The notes under the pieces were generated by a model that was given only the letters and a program-made list of their open reading frames with translations, made no database searches and had not been told where the DNA came from. Below are positions 31,492 through 41,054 of a stretch of DNA of 64,000 nucleotides, in pieces (positions within the stretch are counted from its first letter, which is position 1; every line of letters starts with the position of its first letter). The DNA is taken from the NCBI RefSeq assembly GCF_008795985.1, contig NZ_VMHP01000002.1:868001-932000 (forward strand), read 5' to 3'. The stretch comes from Marinobacter halotolerans. Its GTDB lineage: Bacteria > Pseudomonadota > Gammaproteobacteria > Pseudomonadales > Oleiphilaceae. The position numbers were made by a program, and so were the translations under genes.

Positions 31492-32559
31492 TTGGAATTC
31501 CTCACAGATTTCGGACTGTTCATTGCCAAAACCGTCACCCTCGTGGTGGCGATCCTTGTGGTGGTCACGGTGATTGCCTCAGCAGCCCATAAAGACAGGG
31601 GCGACGCCAGCGAAGAAGGCGAACTGAAAGTACGCAAGCTGAACGAAAAGTACCGCAAACTTCGCGAACACCTGCAGGCAAAGCTGCGCTCTGACAGCGA
31701 GCGGAAGCGATGGGAAAAACTGCTTAAAAAAGAAGCGAAGGCAAAGCTGAAAGAGGAAAAGGCCCGACTCAAGAAATCCGGCGACGAGCAGCCCGAGGAA
31801 AGGGCCAGGGTCTTCGTGCTTGATTTCGATGGCGACATCAAGGCCAGTGACACCGACCCGCTGAGGCGGTCCATCACGGCGGTGCTCAGCGTGGCTGACC
31901 CCGAAAGGGACGAAGTGGTGGTGCGTCTGGAAAGCGGCGGAGGCATGGTCCATTCCTACGGTCTGGCTGCGGCCCAGCTGGATCGTATACGGGCCAAGGG
32001 CATCTCCCTGACGGCTTGTGTCGACAAGGTAGCAGCCAGCGGCGGCTATATGATGGCCTGTGTAGCAGACCGCATTGTCGCATCGCCCTTTGCCATCCTG
32101 GGCTCTATCGGTGTGGTGGCCCAATTGCCGAACTTCCACCGGCTGCTTAAAAAGAACGACGTGGATTTTGAAGTGCTGACGGCCGGTGAGCACAAGCGCA
32201 CCATGACCATCTTCGGGGAGAATACCGAGAAAGGCAGGGCGAAGTTCCTGGAGGATCTGGAAGATACTCACGTGCTGTTCAAGGATTACGTCAGCGAGCG
32301 CCGCCCGGGGCTGGATGTGTCGGCTGTGGCCAATGGCGATATCTGGTTCGGGCGGCGTGCCCTTGAGGTTAACCTGATCGACGAGATCAAGACCTCCGAC
32401 GAATATCTCATTGAAGCCTGTGATCGTGCAGACGTAATCTCGGTGACCTACCAGCGTAAACGCTCGCTGCCCGAGAAGCTTGGTCTTGCCACCAGCTCCG
32501 CACTGGAGCACACGGTGTGGCGTATTATCGGAGCGTTCCGGAATCAAAAAATCCAGTAA
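31492..32559 (+). CDS. sohB: Inner-membrane peptidase SohB (S49 family)
   Basis: A signal-peptide-peptidase-like serine protease anchored in the inner membrane. There is one N-terminal membrane segment (residues 8-30), a highly charged helical stretch (about 45-95), then the S49 core. The catalytic Ser183 is in VAASGGYMM and the general base Lys235 in GEHKRT. The start is TTG at 31492 with a good GGAGA site; no in-frame ATG is near. The length of 355 residues is standard. Confidence 0.92.
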   Translation: MEFLTDFGLFIAKTVTLVVAILVVVTVIASAAHKDRGDASEEGELKVRKLNEKYRKLREHLQAKLRSDSERKRWEKLLKKEAKAKLKEEKARLKKSGDEQPEERARVFVLDFDGDIKASDTDPLRRSITAVLSVADPERDEVVVRLESGGGMVHSYGLAAAQLDRIRAKGISLTACVDKVAASGGYMMACVADRIVASPFAILGSIGVVAQLPNFHRLLKKNDVDFEVLTAGEHKRTMTIFGENTEKGRAKFLEDLEDTHVLFKDYVSERRPGLDVSAVANGDIWFGRRALEVNLIDEIKTSDEYLIEACDRADVISVTYQRKRSLPEKLGLATSSALEHTVWRIIGAFRNQKIQ

Positions 32560-32580
32560 AACCAACGTAAACGGGGAACA

Positions 32581-33582
32581 ATGATGACAGACACAACTGA
32601 ATTCAAAGCGTGGCGGGTGGAAGAATCCGACGGCGAGTACGTTGGCTCCGAGCAGACACTCAGGGTGTCGGACCTGCCGGAAAACGAAGTGCTGATCAGA
32701 GTCACTCATTCTTCCCTGAACTACAAAGATGCGCTTTCGGCGTCCGGTAACAAGGGAGTCACCCGGGAGTTTCCCCACACGCCGGGCATTGATGCCGCCG
32801 GTGAAGTTGTGGAGGCTTCCGCCGGGCCTCTTTCCGCGGGGGATCAGGTTCTGGTCACCGGTTACGATCTGGGTATGAACACCGATGGCGGCTTTGGCGA
32901 GTTCATTCGTGTGCCTGCAGCCTGGTGTGTGCCCATGCCCGCCGGCTGGGACGCCCGCAAAGCCATGATCTACGGCACCGCCGGGCTGACCGCGGGCCTT
33001 TGCGTGAAGAAGCTTCTGGCCATGGGTGCGGCCCCGGAGCAGGGCAGGGTCGTGGTCAGTGGGGCCAGTGGCGCGGTTGGCAGCGTGGCCGTAGAAATTC
33101 TGGCCGGACTCGGCTTTGAAGTCGTTGCGGTCAGCGGCAAGGCCGAGCACGCTGATAGCCTGAAAAAACTCGGTGCCAGCGAGGTGCTCGGCCGGGAAAC
33201 CTTTGAGTCCACTAAGAAGCCCATGCTCAAGCCGGTGTTCGCCAATGGTATAGATACCGTTGGTGGCGGACCGCTTGCAGAGATGCTTAAACAGATTCTG
33301 CCGGGTGGTTCCGTCTCCTGCTGCGGTCTGGTCGCCGGGCCTCAGCTGGAAACCACTGTGCTGCCCTTTATTCTGAGGGGCAACAACCTGCTGGGTGTGG
33401 ATTCGGTGGAAATTCCGCTGGCGGAGAAACAGATTGTCTGGAGCCGTCTGGCAGGCGAGTGGGCTTGCCCGCAAACCGAGGCGTCCGCCCGGGATATTGG
33501 CCGGTCGGAACTGCAAAGCGCGCTGAACGCGTTCTTGAAAGGGCAGTCTTCAGGAAAGATCGTTCTGGACCACAGCCGCTGA
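32581..33582 (+). CDS. Acrylyl-CoA reductase AcuI / YhdH-type quinone oxidoreductase
   Basis: A zinc-independent medium-chain dehydrogenase/reductase of 333 residues. The N-terminal GroES-like fold contains HSSLNYKDAL and TPGIDAAGEV; the NADPH site is VSGASGAVGSVAVEILA. These match the YhdH/AcuI branch, which reduces acrylyl-CoA to propionyl-CoA in DMSP-degrading marine bacteria. The exact substrate cannot be fixed from sequence. Two tandem ATGs (32581 and 32584) could both start it. It is 21 bases after sohB and likely co-transcribed. Confidence 0.88.
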   Translation: MMTDTTEFKAWRVEESDGEYVGSEQTLRVSDLPENEVLIRVTHSSLNYKDALSASGNKGVTREFPHTPGIDAAGEVVEASAGPLSAGDQVLVTGYDLGMNTDGGFGEFIRVPAAWCVPMPAGWDARKAMIYGTAGLTAGLCVKKLLAMGAAPEQGRVVVSGASGAVGSVAVEILAGLGFEVVAVSGKAEHADSLKKLGASEVLGRETFESTKKPMLKPVFANGIDTVGGGPLAEMLKQILPGGSVSCCGLVAGPQLETTVLPFILRGNNLLGVDSVEIPLAEKQIVWSRLAGEWACPQTEASARDIGRSELQSALNAFLKGQSSGKIVLDHSR

Positions 33583-33626
33583 TCCTTGATAGAGAGCCCT
33601 CAGTGGTCTCGAAGGAAAGAAATCAG

Positions 33627-33647
33627 CGGCCTGGCCAGAGAAGGCCG
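33627..33647 (-). terminator. Possible terminator after the cysI-DUF934 operon
   Basis: CGGCCT (33627-33632) pairs with AGGCCG (33642-33647) around a nine-base loop. On the minus strand the stem is followed by CTGATTTCTTTCC, a weak T tract, two bases past the DUF934 stop codon. Confidence 0.35.
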
Positions 33648-33649
33648 GG

Positions 33650-34153
33650 TCAGGAAGCGCGGCGGCGGAATAGCGGAACATCGGTGTCCGTTGCCGCCTG
33701 ATAGCCCTGGCTGAAGAAGTTGAGGCATCGTGCCGCTTCTTCGGCGTTCTTGTCGGCTCGAAGCACAAACCGGTCGAAACCACAGCGCTTCATGAACTGG
33801 AGCTGGTCCAGCAGCACGTCACCGATCGCCCGCAGCTCATTTCTGTATTGGAGCCGTTCACGCAGAAGCCGGGCGATACTGTAGCCACGGCCGTCCGCAA
33901 ATTTGGGAAAGTTAACCGCGATCACATCCAGTTCGTTGACCACGCCGGCCAGTATTTCCGGCTCCTGGTGGCTGTCGAACCAGACACCGATATCCTTCCG
34001 GCCTTCAAAGTGCTCCTTTCCCGCCAGCCACAGGTCAGCAGGAATGAGAGCGGGTTGCTCTGGAATATCCAGGGATTCTCCGTCAGCCGGGCGTTCAACC
34101 ACGACCCACTCGTCCTGAATAATGCTTCCGTCTTCAGTGATGACCTTAGGCAT
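33650..34153 (-). CDS. DUF934 protein, partner of sulfite reductase
   Basis: A 167-residue protein beginning MPKVITEDGSI. The central run VNFPKFADGRGYSIARLLRER and the following LRAIGDVLLDQLQFMKRCGF are the hallmark of DUF934, usually encoded right after a CysI-type sulfite reductase and annotated as an oxidoreductase of unknown role. It overlaps the cysI stop by eight bases. No cofactor motif is visible. I chose ATG 34153 since upstream codons lie in cysI. Confidence 0.88.
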   Translation of the reverse strand: MPKVITEDGSIIQDEWVVVERPADGESLDIPEQPALIPADLWLAGKEHFEGRKDIGVWFDSHQEPEILAGVVNELDVIAVNFPKFADGRGYSIARLLRERLQYRNELRAIGDVLLDQLQFMKRCGFDRFVLRADKNAEEAARCLNFFSQGYQAATDTDVPLFRRRAS

Positions 34154-35798
34154 AAACGCGCTCCTTGAATGGATCAATCCCGATGCGGCGATAGGTATCC
34201 AGGAACGCTTCCTCCTGGGTGCGGTTGTCGACGTACACATCAATGATGCGCTTGACCACGTCCGGCATGTCATCACGGGCGAAGGAGGGGCCCAGGATTT
34301 TGCCGATGGCCGCATCGTGGTGGGATGAACCGCCAAGGCTGATCTGATAGAACTCCTGGCCCTTCTTGTCTACGCCCAGCACGCCGATGTTGCCCACGTG
34401 GTGGTGGCCGCAGGCGTTCATGCAGCCGGAAATGTTCAGATCAAGATCACCAATGTCGTACAGGTAGTCCAGGTCTTCGAACTTGCGCTGTATGGCCTCG
34501 GCCACCGGGATTGACTTGGCGTTCGCCAGTGCGCAGTAGTCGCCGCCAGGGCAGCAGATCACGTCCGTCAGCTTGTTCAAGTTGGCCGTGGCGAAGCCCA
34601 TCGGTGTAATCGCCTGCCAGAGCTCGTATAGGCGGTCCTGACGGACGTCTGCCAGAACGGCGTTCTGCTGATGAGTCACCCGGACTTCGCCAAAGCTGTA
34701 TTCGTCGGCCAGGTCGGCAATCTGCTCAAGCTGGCGATCACTGACGTCCCCGGGGGGGATGCCGGTTTTCTTCATGGTCAGCGTCACAATGGCGTACCCG
34801 GACTTCTTGTGGGTATCCACGTTGTTCGCGATCCACTGATCAAACCCGCGGTTTTCGAAGCGCTGAGTCGCCAGGGATGCCTGCACGTCCGGTACCTGTT
34901 GGTAATCCGGCTCGGTAAAGTAGGTCTGGAATTTGTCGATGGCCTCGCGGGTCAGCTGGGTGGGCGAATCCTTGATGTGGGCCCACTCGGCTTCCACTTT
35001 TTCAGCGAAACCTTCCGGCGTCAGTGCTTTCACCAGAATCTTGATACGCGCCTTGAACTTGTTGTCACGGCGACCGTAGCGGTTGTAGACACGCAGCACG
35101 GCTTCCAGATAGGTCAGCAGATCTTTTTCCGGCAGGTATTCACGGATAACCGGGCCTACCATGGGGGTACGGCCAAGGCCGCCACCAACGTGCACACGGA
35201 AGCCCAGCTCGCCGCTATCACTGCGTACCAGCTGCAGGCCGATGTCGTGAACCTGGATCGCGGCGCGGTCGCTGTGCTCGGATGCGTTGACCGCTACCTT
35301 GAATTTCCGCGGCAGAAACGCGAACTCCGGATGAAAGGTCGACCATTGGCGAATAATTTCGCAGTAGGGACGCGGATCGGCAATCTCGTCTGCCTGCACA
35401 CCGGAAAACTGGTCCGTGGTGGTGTTACGGATGCAGTTGCCGCTGGTCTGGTTGGCGTGCATCTCGACTTCGGCCAGTTCCGCCAGAATATCCGGCACGT
35501 CTTCCACTGCCGGCCAGTTGAGCTGTACGTTCTGGCGCGTGGTGAAGTGGGCGTAACCCTTATCGTAATCGCGGGTAATGCGCGCCAGACGGCGCAGCTG
35601 GACGGACCGCAACATGCCGTAAGGCACTGCAATGCGCAGCATTGGTGCCAGACGCTGGACGTAAAGACCATTCTGGAGTCTTAACGGAAGAAATTCGTCT
35701 TCACTCAGTTCTCCGGCCAGGGCCCGTCTGGTCTGGTCGCGGAACTGCTCAACCCGTTCGGCGGCTATCTGCCGATCGTGTTTGTCATAAACGTACAT
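34146..35798 (-). CDS. cysI: Sulfite reductase hemoprotein (nitrite/sulfite reductase family)
   Basis: Reduces sulfite to sulfide with six electrons using siroheme and a 4Fe-4S cluster. The four cysteine ligands are visible as CPGGDYC and, about 40 residues on, CMNAC in ISGCMNACGHHHVGNIG. Two ferredoxin-like half domains are present (NVQLNWPAVEDVP in the N-terminal half). At 550 residues with a DUF934 partner and no flavoprotein CysJ nearby, it is the Pseudomonas type, probably fed by ferredoxin. Siroheme comes via CobA (13400). An AT-rich 100-base segment upstream (35860-35930) may hold activator sites. Confidence 0.9.
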   Translation of the reverse strand: MYVYDKHDRQIAAERVEQFRDQTRRALAGELSEDEFLPLRLQNGLYVQRLAPMLRIAVPYGMLRSVQLRRLARITRDYDKGYAHFTTRQNVQLNWPAVEDVPDILAELAEVEMHANQTSGNCIRNTTTDQFSGVQADEIADPRPYCEIIRQWSTFHPEFAFLPRKFKVAVNASEHSDRAAIQVHDIGLQLVRSDSGELGFRVHVGGGLGRTPMVGPVIREYLPEKDLLTYLEAVLRVYNRYGRRDNKFKARIKILVKALTPEGFAEKVEAEWAHIKDSPTQLTREAIDKFQTYFTEPDYQQVPDVQASLATQRFENRGFDQWIANNVDTHKKSGYAIVTLTMKKTGIPPGDVSDRQLEQIADLADEYSFGEVRVTHQQNAVLADVRQDRLYELWQAITPMGFATANLNKLTDVICCPGGDYCALANAKSIPVAEAIQRKFEDLDYLYDIGDLDLNISGCMNACGHHHVGNIGVLGVDKKGQEFYQISLGGSSHHDAAIGKILGPSFARDDMPDVVKRIIDVYVDNRTQEEAFLDTYRRIGIDPFKERVYA

Positions 35799-36032
35799 AG
35801 TGGGGTGTCCTGCTGAGGCTTCTCGTATCGGAGCTAGACTGGTATGGGCGGGAGAATATCACTGGGCCATTATTGTTAAAATGATTATTTTCAAATATGT
35901 TAATCGATTTAGGTGATAAGGCCTGTCGCAGAGCCAGACCGGCTCGGGGGTAGACTCGGGCCCGCTAAACCCCTAAATTAGGCGCGTTGAGTCCAAACAA
36001 AACTGAAAACAAGTACCAACAGGGAGAACACC

Positions 36033-36137
36033 ATGAAAAAGTCCACGACAACTGACAGCCAGGTCGATGCCATCGCCGCGATTGTGCTTGTCGGTCTGGC
36101 CGTTGCCTTCGCCGTGATCTGGGTAGCAGGCCAGTAG
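36033..36137 (+). CDS. 34-residue single-span membrane protein
   Basis: The reading frame MKKSTTTDSQ... encodes a short polar N-terminus with Asp8 and Asp12, then one hydrophobic helix (residues about 13-31, IAAIVLVGLAVAFAVIWVA). A strong AGGGAG ribosome site sits six bases before the ATG, which supports real translation. It is convergent with the DUF2970 gene; only one base separates the stops and together they form a 6-base stem. No family was recognised with certainty. It could be a small regulator of a membrane complex. Confidence 0.6.
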   Translation: MKKSTTTDSQVDAIAAIVLVGLAVAFAVIWVAGQ

Positions 36138-36138
36138 T

Positions 36139-36372
36139 TTACTGGTTTGCCAGAACAATCTTTACCACCACAACCAGCGCTATCACGAAACCTGCCGTAA
36201 AGATGATGCCCGCAATGATATAGGGCCACGGACTATGGCTTGAGAAGTCTTCCTCCCGGCGTTTATCGGATTGCACTCCCAGAGCGCCGGCGAGGACGCT
36301 CTGGAGTACTTTCAGCACACCCGGGCCTTTTTTTCGCTCAGGTTGATCTGTTTTCTTTTTCAGGTCGTTCAT
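36139..36372 (-). CDS. DUF2970 small membrane protein
   Basis: A 77-residue protein: basic N-terminus (KKKTDQPERKKG), the conserved segment VLKVLQSVLAGALGVQS, the element EDFSSHSPWPYIIAG, then one membrane helix (about residues 53-75). This matches DUF2970 as I know it. The function is unknown. ATG 36372 has a GGGGAGA site and lies 13 bases after metH, so it is probably the last gene of the metH transcript. Confidence 0.82.
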   Translation of the reverse strand: MNDLKKKTDQPERKKGPGVLKVLQSVLAGALGVQSDKRREEDFSSHSPWPYIIAGIIFTAGFVIALVVVVKIVLANQ

Positions 36373-36385
36373 GTTGTCTCCCCGA

Positions 36386-39300
36386 CTATTCGGCCGGATC
36401 GTAAGCCAGGCTGGGTGCCAGCCACCTTTCCGCTTCTGCTTTGGACATACCTTTACGCTCAGCGTAATCCTCCACCTGATCGGCGCCGATTTTACCCACC
36501 GCAAAGTACTTGGATTCCGGATGTGAGAAGTACCAGCCCGACACGGCGGCGGTTGGATACATGGCAAAGCTCTCTGTCAGCTCGATACCGGCGTTTGCAG
36601 GTGCGTCCAGCAGGCTGAACAGGGTCGCCTTCTCCGTGTGATCGGGGCAGGCGGGGTAGCCCGGTGCCGGCCGAATGCCGCGGTAACGCTCCCGGATCAG
36701 GTCGTCGTTTCGCAGTTGTTCGTCGTCGGCGTAACCCCAGAATTCCTTCCTTACCCGCTCGTGCATGCATTCTGCAAACGCTTCCGCCAGACGGTCGGCC
36801 AGTGCCTTCACCATGATGGCGTTGTAGTCATCGTTTCTGTCCTTGAATTCCAGCGAGAATTCCTCGGCACCAATACCCGTGGTCACCGCGAAGCCGCCCA
36901 CGTAATCCACGGGGCCGTCACCCTCCGGTGCAACGAAATCCGACAGTGCTGCCATGGACTTGCCCTTGGCCTTTTCATCCTGCTGGCGCAGGTGGTGAAG
37001 GGTGGTCAGCTCTTCGGTGCGGGACTCATCGGTGTAAAGCACGATGTCGTCGCCCCGGCGGTTGGCCGGCCAGAAACCGATCACGGCCTTCGCCGACACA
37101 CGCTTGCCCTCGATCATCTGTCGAAGAATCTCCTGGCCGTCCTCGAACAGGCTCTTCGCGGCCGCTCCACGTTTGGGATCATCGAAAATGGTGGGGTACT
37201 TGCCCGCAATGTCCCAGGAAATAAAGAAGGGGGACCAGTCGATATAGTCGACCAGTGCCTCAAGATCATAGGTTTCGAAAGTCTTCACGCCGGTGAAGGC
37301 GGGCTTCGGGGGCTGATAGCCGTCGAACGAGATCTCCGGAGCGCGGGCTCTGGCTTCCTTCAGGGAAATGAGCTTGGTTCGTTCGCCCCGATTCTTGCGG
37401 CGCTCGCGGATCTCGTCGTATTCGGTCCGGGTGTTTTCCACCAGCTTGGGCTTGGCGGTCTTGCTCAAGAGTTGGGACGCCACGTTGACGCAGCGGGACG
37501 CGTCCGACACATAGAGGGAGACGTCGTTTTTGTACTGGGGTTCGATCTTTACCGCCGTGTGCGCTTTTGAGGTGGTTGCACCGCCAATCATCAACGGAAT
37601 GTTGAAGTTCAGACGCTGCATTTCCTTGGCCACGTGCACCATTTCATCGAGGGACGGGGTGATCAGGCCGCTGAGCCCGATAATGTCCACATTCTCCTTG
37701 ATGGCGGTGTCCAGGATCTTGTCGCAGGGCACCATGACGCCCATATCGATCACTTCATAGTTGTTGCACTGCAACACCACCCCGACGATGTTCTTGCCAA
37801 TGTCGTGAACATCGCCTTTAACGGTTGCCATCAGGATCTTGCCCTTGGCCTTCTGCCCCTCGGACTTTTCCGCTTCAATGTAGGGGATCAGGTGCGCCAC
37901 CGCCTGCTTCATAACGCGGGCGCTTTTTACCACCTGGGGCAGGAACATCTTGCCGTCGCCGAACAGGTCGCCGACCACATTCATGCCATCCATCAGCGGC
38001 CCTTCGATCACCTCGATCGGGTGTTCGGCGCGCTGACGGCAGGCCTCGGTGTCGTCAATGATGTAACTGGTGATACCTTTGACCAGCGCATGCTCCAGGC
38101 GCTTTTCCACCGGCCATTCCCGCCAGGCAAGGTCTTCTTCCTGGGTCTTTCCGCCTTTACCGCGGTAGCGTTCAGCGATTTCCAGAAGCCGGTCGGTTCC
38201 GTCGTCCCGACGGTTGAGTACCACATCTTCCACCAGCTCCTTGAGCTCGGGATCAATCTCGTCATAGATCACCAGCTGGCCGGGATTAACAATACCCATG
38301 TTCATACCGGCCTTGATGGCGTGGTACAGAAAGACGGAGTGAATGGCCTCCCGTACTGCGTCATTGCCCCGGAAAGAGAAAGATACGTTGCTGACGCCGC
38401 CGGAGATGGAGGCGTGGGGCAGGTTCTTGCGGATCCAGCGGGTGGCGTTGATGAAGTCCACCGCGTAGTTGTTGTGCTCTTCAATGCCGGTGGCAATGGC
38501 AAAGATGTTAGGGTCGAAAATGATGTCGCCCGGGTTGAAGCCAATACCCACAAGCACGTCATAGGAGCGCTTGCAGATTTCGGTTTTGCGTTCAAACGTA
38601 TCTGCCTGGCCGTGTTCATCGAAGGCCATGACCACCACGGCTGCGCCGTAGCGCATGCAGTCCTTCGCGCGCTTGATGAACTCTTCCTCGCCCTCTTTCA
38701 GGCTGATGGAATTCACCACGGCCTTGCCCTGGATGCAGCGCAGGCCGGCTTCGATGACCTCCCACTTGGATGAGTCGATCATCAGCGGCACACGGGAGAT
38801 ATCCGGCTCGGACGCCACAAGGTTCAGGAACGTCACCATAACGTCCTTCGAATCCAGCATGCCCTCGTCCATATTGATATCGATGATCTGGGCGCCATTC
38901 TCTACCTGATCCCGGGCAACACTCAGGGCTTCCTCGTACTGTTCTTCCTTGATCAGTCGCAGGAAGCGCTTGGAGCCGGTCACGTTGGTGCGCTCGCCAA
39001 CGTTAATGAACAGGGTGTTTTCATCGCCGGTGAAAGGCTCAAGCCCGGACAGGCGCAAGGCCGGTTTGGGCGAGGGGATCTTCCGGGGCGGGTACTTCGC
39101 CACTGCCTCGGCGATGGCCTCGATATGATCCGGTCGCGAGCCGCAGCAACCGCCGATGATGTTCAGGAAGCCGTCTTTGGCGAAGCCCTCGATGATCTCG
39201 GCCATTTCTTCCGGGGTCTGGTCGTATTCACCGAATTCGTTGGGCAGCCCCGCGTTCGGGTGGGCGCTGACATAGGTGTCGGCCTTGCCAGACAACTCTT

Positions 39301-40084
39301 CCACGTAGGGCCGAAGGGCATCGGCGCCCAATGCACAGTTCAGGCCGACGGATATGGGTCTGGCGTGGGCGACCGAATTCCAGAAGGCCTCGGTGGTCTG
39401 CCCCGACAAGGTGCGGCCGGAGGCATCGGTAATGGTGCCGGAAATCATGATGGGCAGAGTCGTGCCGCTGTCCTCGAAATACTGCTGGGTCGCGTACAGG
39501 GCCGCTTTTGCGTTCAGCGTGTCGAAGATGGTTTCGATCAGGATCAGGTCGCAGCCTCCCTCGACCAGGCCTTCAACCGCTTCGTAATAGTTGTCGACAA
39601 GGGTCTGGAAGTCGACGTTGCGGTAGCCCGGGTTGTTGACGTCCGGCGAAATAGAGGCGGTACGGGATGTCGGGCCCACGGCGCCGGCCACAAAGCGCGG
39701 TTTATCGGGATTGCGGGCGGTGAAGTCATCCGCGATTTTCCGCGCCAGCTCTGCGGCGGCCACATTGAGTTCTTTGGCAATGGCTTCCAGGCCGTAATCC
39801 GCCTGGGAGAGCTGGGTGGAGTTAAAGGTGTTGGTTTCAATAATATCGGCGCCGGCCTCAAGATAATCCGCGTGAATATTGCGGAGCAGGGCGGGCTGGG
39901 TCAGGTTCAGCAGGTCGTTGTTGCCCTGGACTTCCCGATCATAGTCAGCGAACCGGTCGCCACGGAAGGCCGATTCATCCAGCTTGAGGTTCTGAATCAT
40001 GGTGCCCATGCCGCCATCAAGCACGATGATGCGTTCTTTAAGAGCTTGAGACAGCTGCTCGAGGCGGGTTTTGCGATCGGTCAT
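36386..40084 (-). CDS. metH: Cobalamin-dependent methionine synthase
   Basis: MetH transfers the methyl of 5-methyltetrahydrofolate to homocysteine through B12. All four modules are present in order: homocysteine domain (about 1-330; zinc ligands in GLNCALG and IIGGCCGS), pterin domain ([13 protein letters not shown]), B12 domain with the cobalt-binding His in [13 protein letters not shown], and the SAM-dependent reactivation domain ([11 protein letters not shown]). The 1232-residue length is normal. I chose ATG 40084 ([11 protein letters not shown]), dropping 28 unlikely residues. A TATCAT -10 at 40131-40126 and a dyad upstream suggest regulated expression; no B12 riboswitch was seen in the short leader. 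Confidence 0.97.
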   Translation of the reverse strand: MTDRKTRLEQLSQALKERIIVLDGGMGTMIQNLKLDESAFRGDRFADYDREVQGNNDLLNLTQPALLRNIHADYLEAGADIIETNTFNSTQLSQADYGLEAIAKELNVAAAELARKIADDFTARNPDKPRFVAGAVGPTSRTASISPDVNNPGYRNVDFQTLVDNYYEAVEGLVEGGCDLILIETIFDTLNAKAALYATQQYFEDSGTTLPIMISGTITDASGRTLSGQTTEAFWNSVAHARPISVGLNCALGADALRPYVEELSGKADTYVSAHPNAGLPNEFGEYDQTPEEMAEIIEGFAKDGFLNIIGGCCGSRPDHIEAIAEAVAKYPPRKIPSPKPALRLSGLEPFTGDENTLFINVGERTNVTGSKRFLRLIKEEQYEEALSVARDQVENGAQIIDINMDEGMLDSKDVMVTFLNLVASEPDISRVPLMIDSSKWEVIEAGLRCIQGKAVVNSISLKEGEEEFIKRAKDCMRYGAAVVVMAFDEHGQADTFERKTEICKRSYDVLVGIGFNPGDIIFDPNIFAIATGIEEHNNYAVDFINATRWIRKNLPHASISGGVSNVSFSFRGNDAVREAIHSVFLYHAIKAGMNMGIVNPGQLVIYDEIDPELKELVEDVVLNRRDDGTDRLLEIAERYRGKGGKTQEEDLAWREWPVEKRLEHALVKGITSYIIDDTEACRQRAEHPIEVIEGPLMDGMNVVGDLFGDGKMFLPQVVKSARVMKQAVAHLIPYIEAEKSEGQKAKGKILMATVKGDVHDIGKNIVGVVLQCNNYEVIDMGVMVPCDKILDTAIKENVDIIGLSGLITPSLDEMVHVAKEMQRLNFNIPLMIGGATTSKAHTAVKIEPQYKNDVSLYVSDASRCVNVASQLLSKTAKPKLVENTRTEYDEIRERRKNRGERTKLISLKEARARAPEISFDGYQPPKPAFTGVKTFETYDLEALVDYIDWSPFFISWDIAGKYPTIFDDPKRGAAAKSLFEDGQEILRQMIEGKRVSAKAVIGFWPANRRGDDIVLYTDESRTEELTTLHHLRQQDEKAKGKSMAALSDFVAPEGDGPVDYVGGFAVTTGIGAEEFSLEFKDRNDDYNAIMVKALADRLAEAFAECMHERVRKEFWGYADDEQLRNDDLIRERYRGIRPAPGYPACPDHTEKATLFSLLDAPANAGIELTESFAMYPTAAVSGWYFSHPESKYFAVGKIGADQVEDYAERKGMSKAEAERWLAPSLAYDPAE

Positions 40085-40155
40085 AGCAGTAGTTCCGGGT
40101 TTCGTGTTTGATTCAGAGGCGCGGGATGATAGCAAAAATGGGGGATGTCGTCCCG

Positions 40156-40178
40156 CCGACAGGTTCAAGTTCTGTCGG
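40156..40178. promoter_or_regulatory. Perfect dyad between divergent metH and nfuA promoters
   Basis: CCGACAG (40156-40162) and CTGTCGG (40172-40178) are perfect inverted repeats separated by nine bases. A -10-like TATCAT for metH lies at 40131-40126 and TATAAA for nfuA at 40202-40207, so the dyad centre is about 48 bases upstream of either predicted start. It does not match the MetR consensus TGAA-N5-TTCA. Confidence 0.4.
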
Positions 40179-40298
40179 ACATTGCATTTTTGCGGCTACC
40201 CTATAAAGCCTGACTATTTTACTGGGTCTTTCATGTTGGCGCGAACTCACTTAAAATAAATGGAGATTTCCAACAGAACTCGCAAACAGGTTGTAATT

Positions 40299-40886
40299 AT
40301 GGCTCTGGTGACTGTGACAGACCCCGCTCGGGACTATCTCGCGCAACTTATCGAAAAGCAGGACGTGGAAGGCATGGGTGTCCGGATTTTCGTGACCCAG
40401 CCCGGTACCAAGAATGCCGAAACCTGTCTGGCTTACTGCCCGCCCAACGAGGTGGTTCCCACCGATGAGCAGGTGGACCTGGAAAAGTTCACGCTCTATC
40501 TGGACCATAATTCGGTGCCCTTCCTGGAAGAGGCCTATGTGGATTACTCGAAAGACCAGATGGGCGGCCAGCTGACCATCAAGGCCCCGAATGCCAAGGT
40601 TCCCAAAGTCGACGACGACGCGCCTCTGCCGGACCGTATCCAGTACGTGCTGGCGTCCGAGATCAACCCCAATCTTGCGGCCCACGGTGGCGAAGTTTCC
40701 CTGGTGGAAATCGCTGATGAGTCGATAGCGGTGCTGCGTTTCGGCGGCGGCTGCCAGGGCTGCAGCGCGGTCAGTCTGACGCTCAAGCAGGGCGTGGAAA
40801 CAACCCTGCGGGAGCGTGTCCCGGAGATTACGGCAGTTCGTGACGTAACGGATCATTCCTACACCGAAAACGCCTACTATCAGTAA
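40299..40886 (+). CDS. nfuA: Fe-S biogenesis protein NfuA
   Basis: NfuA carries a 4Fe-4S cluster and delivers it to client enzymes, protecting them under oxidative stress or iron shortage. The N-terminal degenerate A-type domain ([19 protein letters not shown]) is followed by a C-terminal Nfu domain with the CXXC cluster site in [12 protein letters not shown] chose ATG 40299 ([15 protein letters not shown], 195 residues) because homologues start there; ATG 40260 would add 13 residues without a ribosome site. It is divergent from metH, whose product is not itself an Fe-S protein. Confidence 0.95.
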   Translation: MALVTVTDPARDYLAQLIEKQDVEGMGVRIFVTQPGTKNAETCLAYCPPNEVVPTDEQVDLEKFTLYLDHNSVPFLEEAYVDYSKDQMGGQLTIKAPNAKVPKVDDDAPLPDRIQYVLASEINPNLAAHGGEVSLVEIADESIAVLRFGGGCQGCSAVSLTLKQGVETTLRERVPEITAVRDVTDHSYTENAYYQ

Positions 40887-40910
40887 TGGCTCTGCCATGC
40901 TGGTGAGCAG

Positions 40911-40936
40911 AAAAGCCGACAAATGTCGGCTTTTTT
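40911..40936 (+). terminator. Intrinsic terminator after nfuA
   Basis: AGCCGACA (40914-40921) pairs with TGTCGGCT (40924-40931) followed by TTTTTTG. The A-rich 5' flank means it could also stop transcription from the other side. Confidence 0.85.
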
Positions 40937-41054
40937 GTGTCTGTTCGGCCAATGCTGTTTCCAGTGTGGTCCCCCATGATCGTCACATACAGATGAACTC
41001 AGGGCATGTACCATGCCCTTCTGATGTGTGACTATTTTGTGATTGGGGCACCAC

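Noticed and set aside
31579..33516. A 645-residue open frame on the minus strand, antisense to sohB and the acuI-like gene
   Set aside because: It spans two well-supported plus-strand genes and the gap between them. Its product is His/Gly/Gln-rich with no recognisable domain, as expected for a shadow frame in GC-rich DNA.
37634..38773. A 379-residue plus-strand frame inside metH (and another at 39125-40111)
   Set aside because: metH is fully supported on the minus strand across all four domains. These are antisense shadows.
40085..40298. Cobalamin or SAM riboswitch in front of metH
   Set aside because: The predicted leader is only a few tens of bases. The one strong dyad lies upstream of the -10. 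No B12 box or SAM aptamer pattern was seen.
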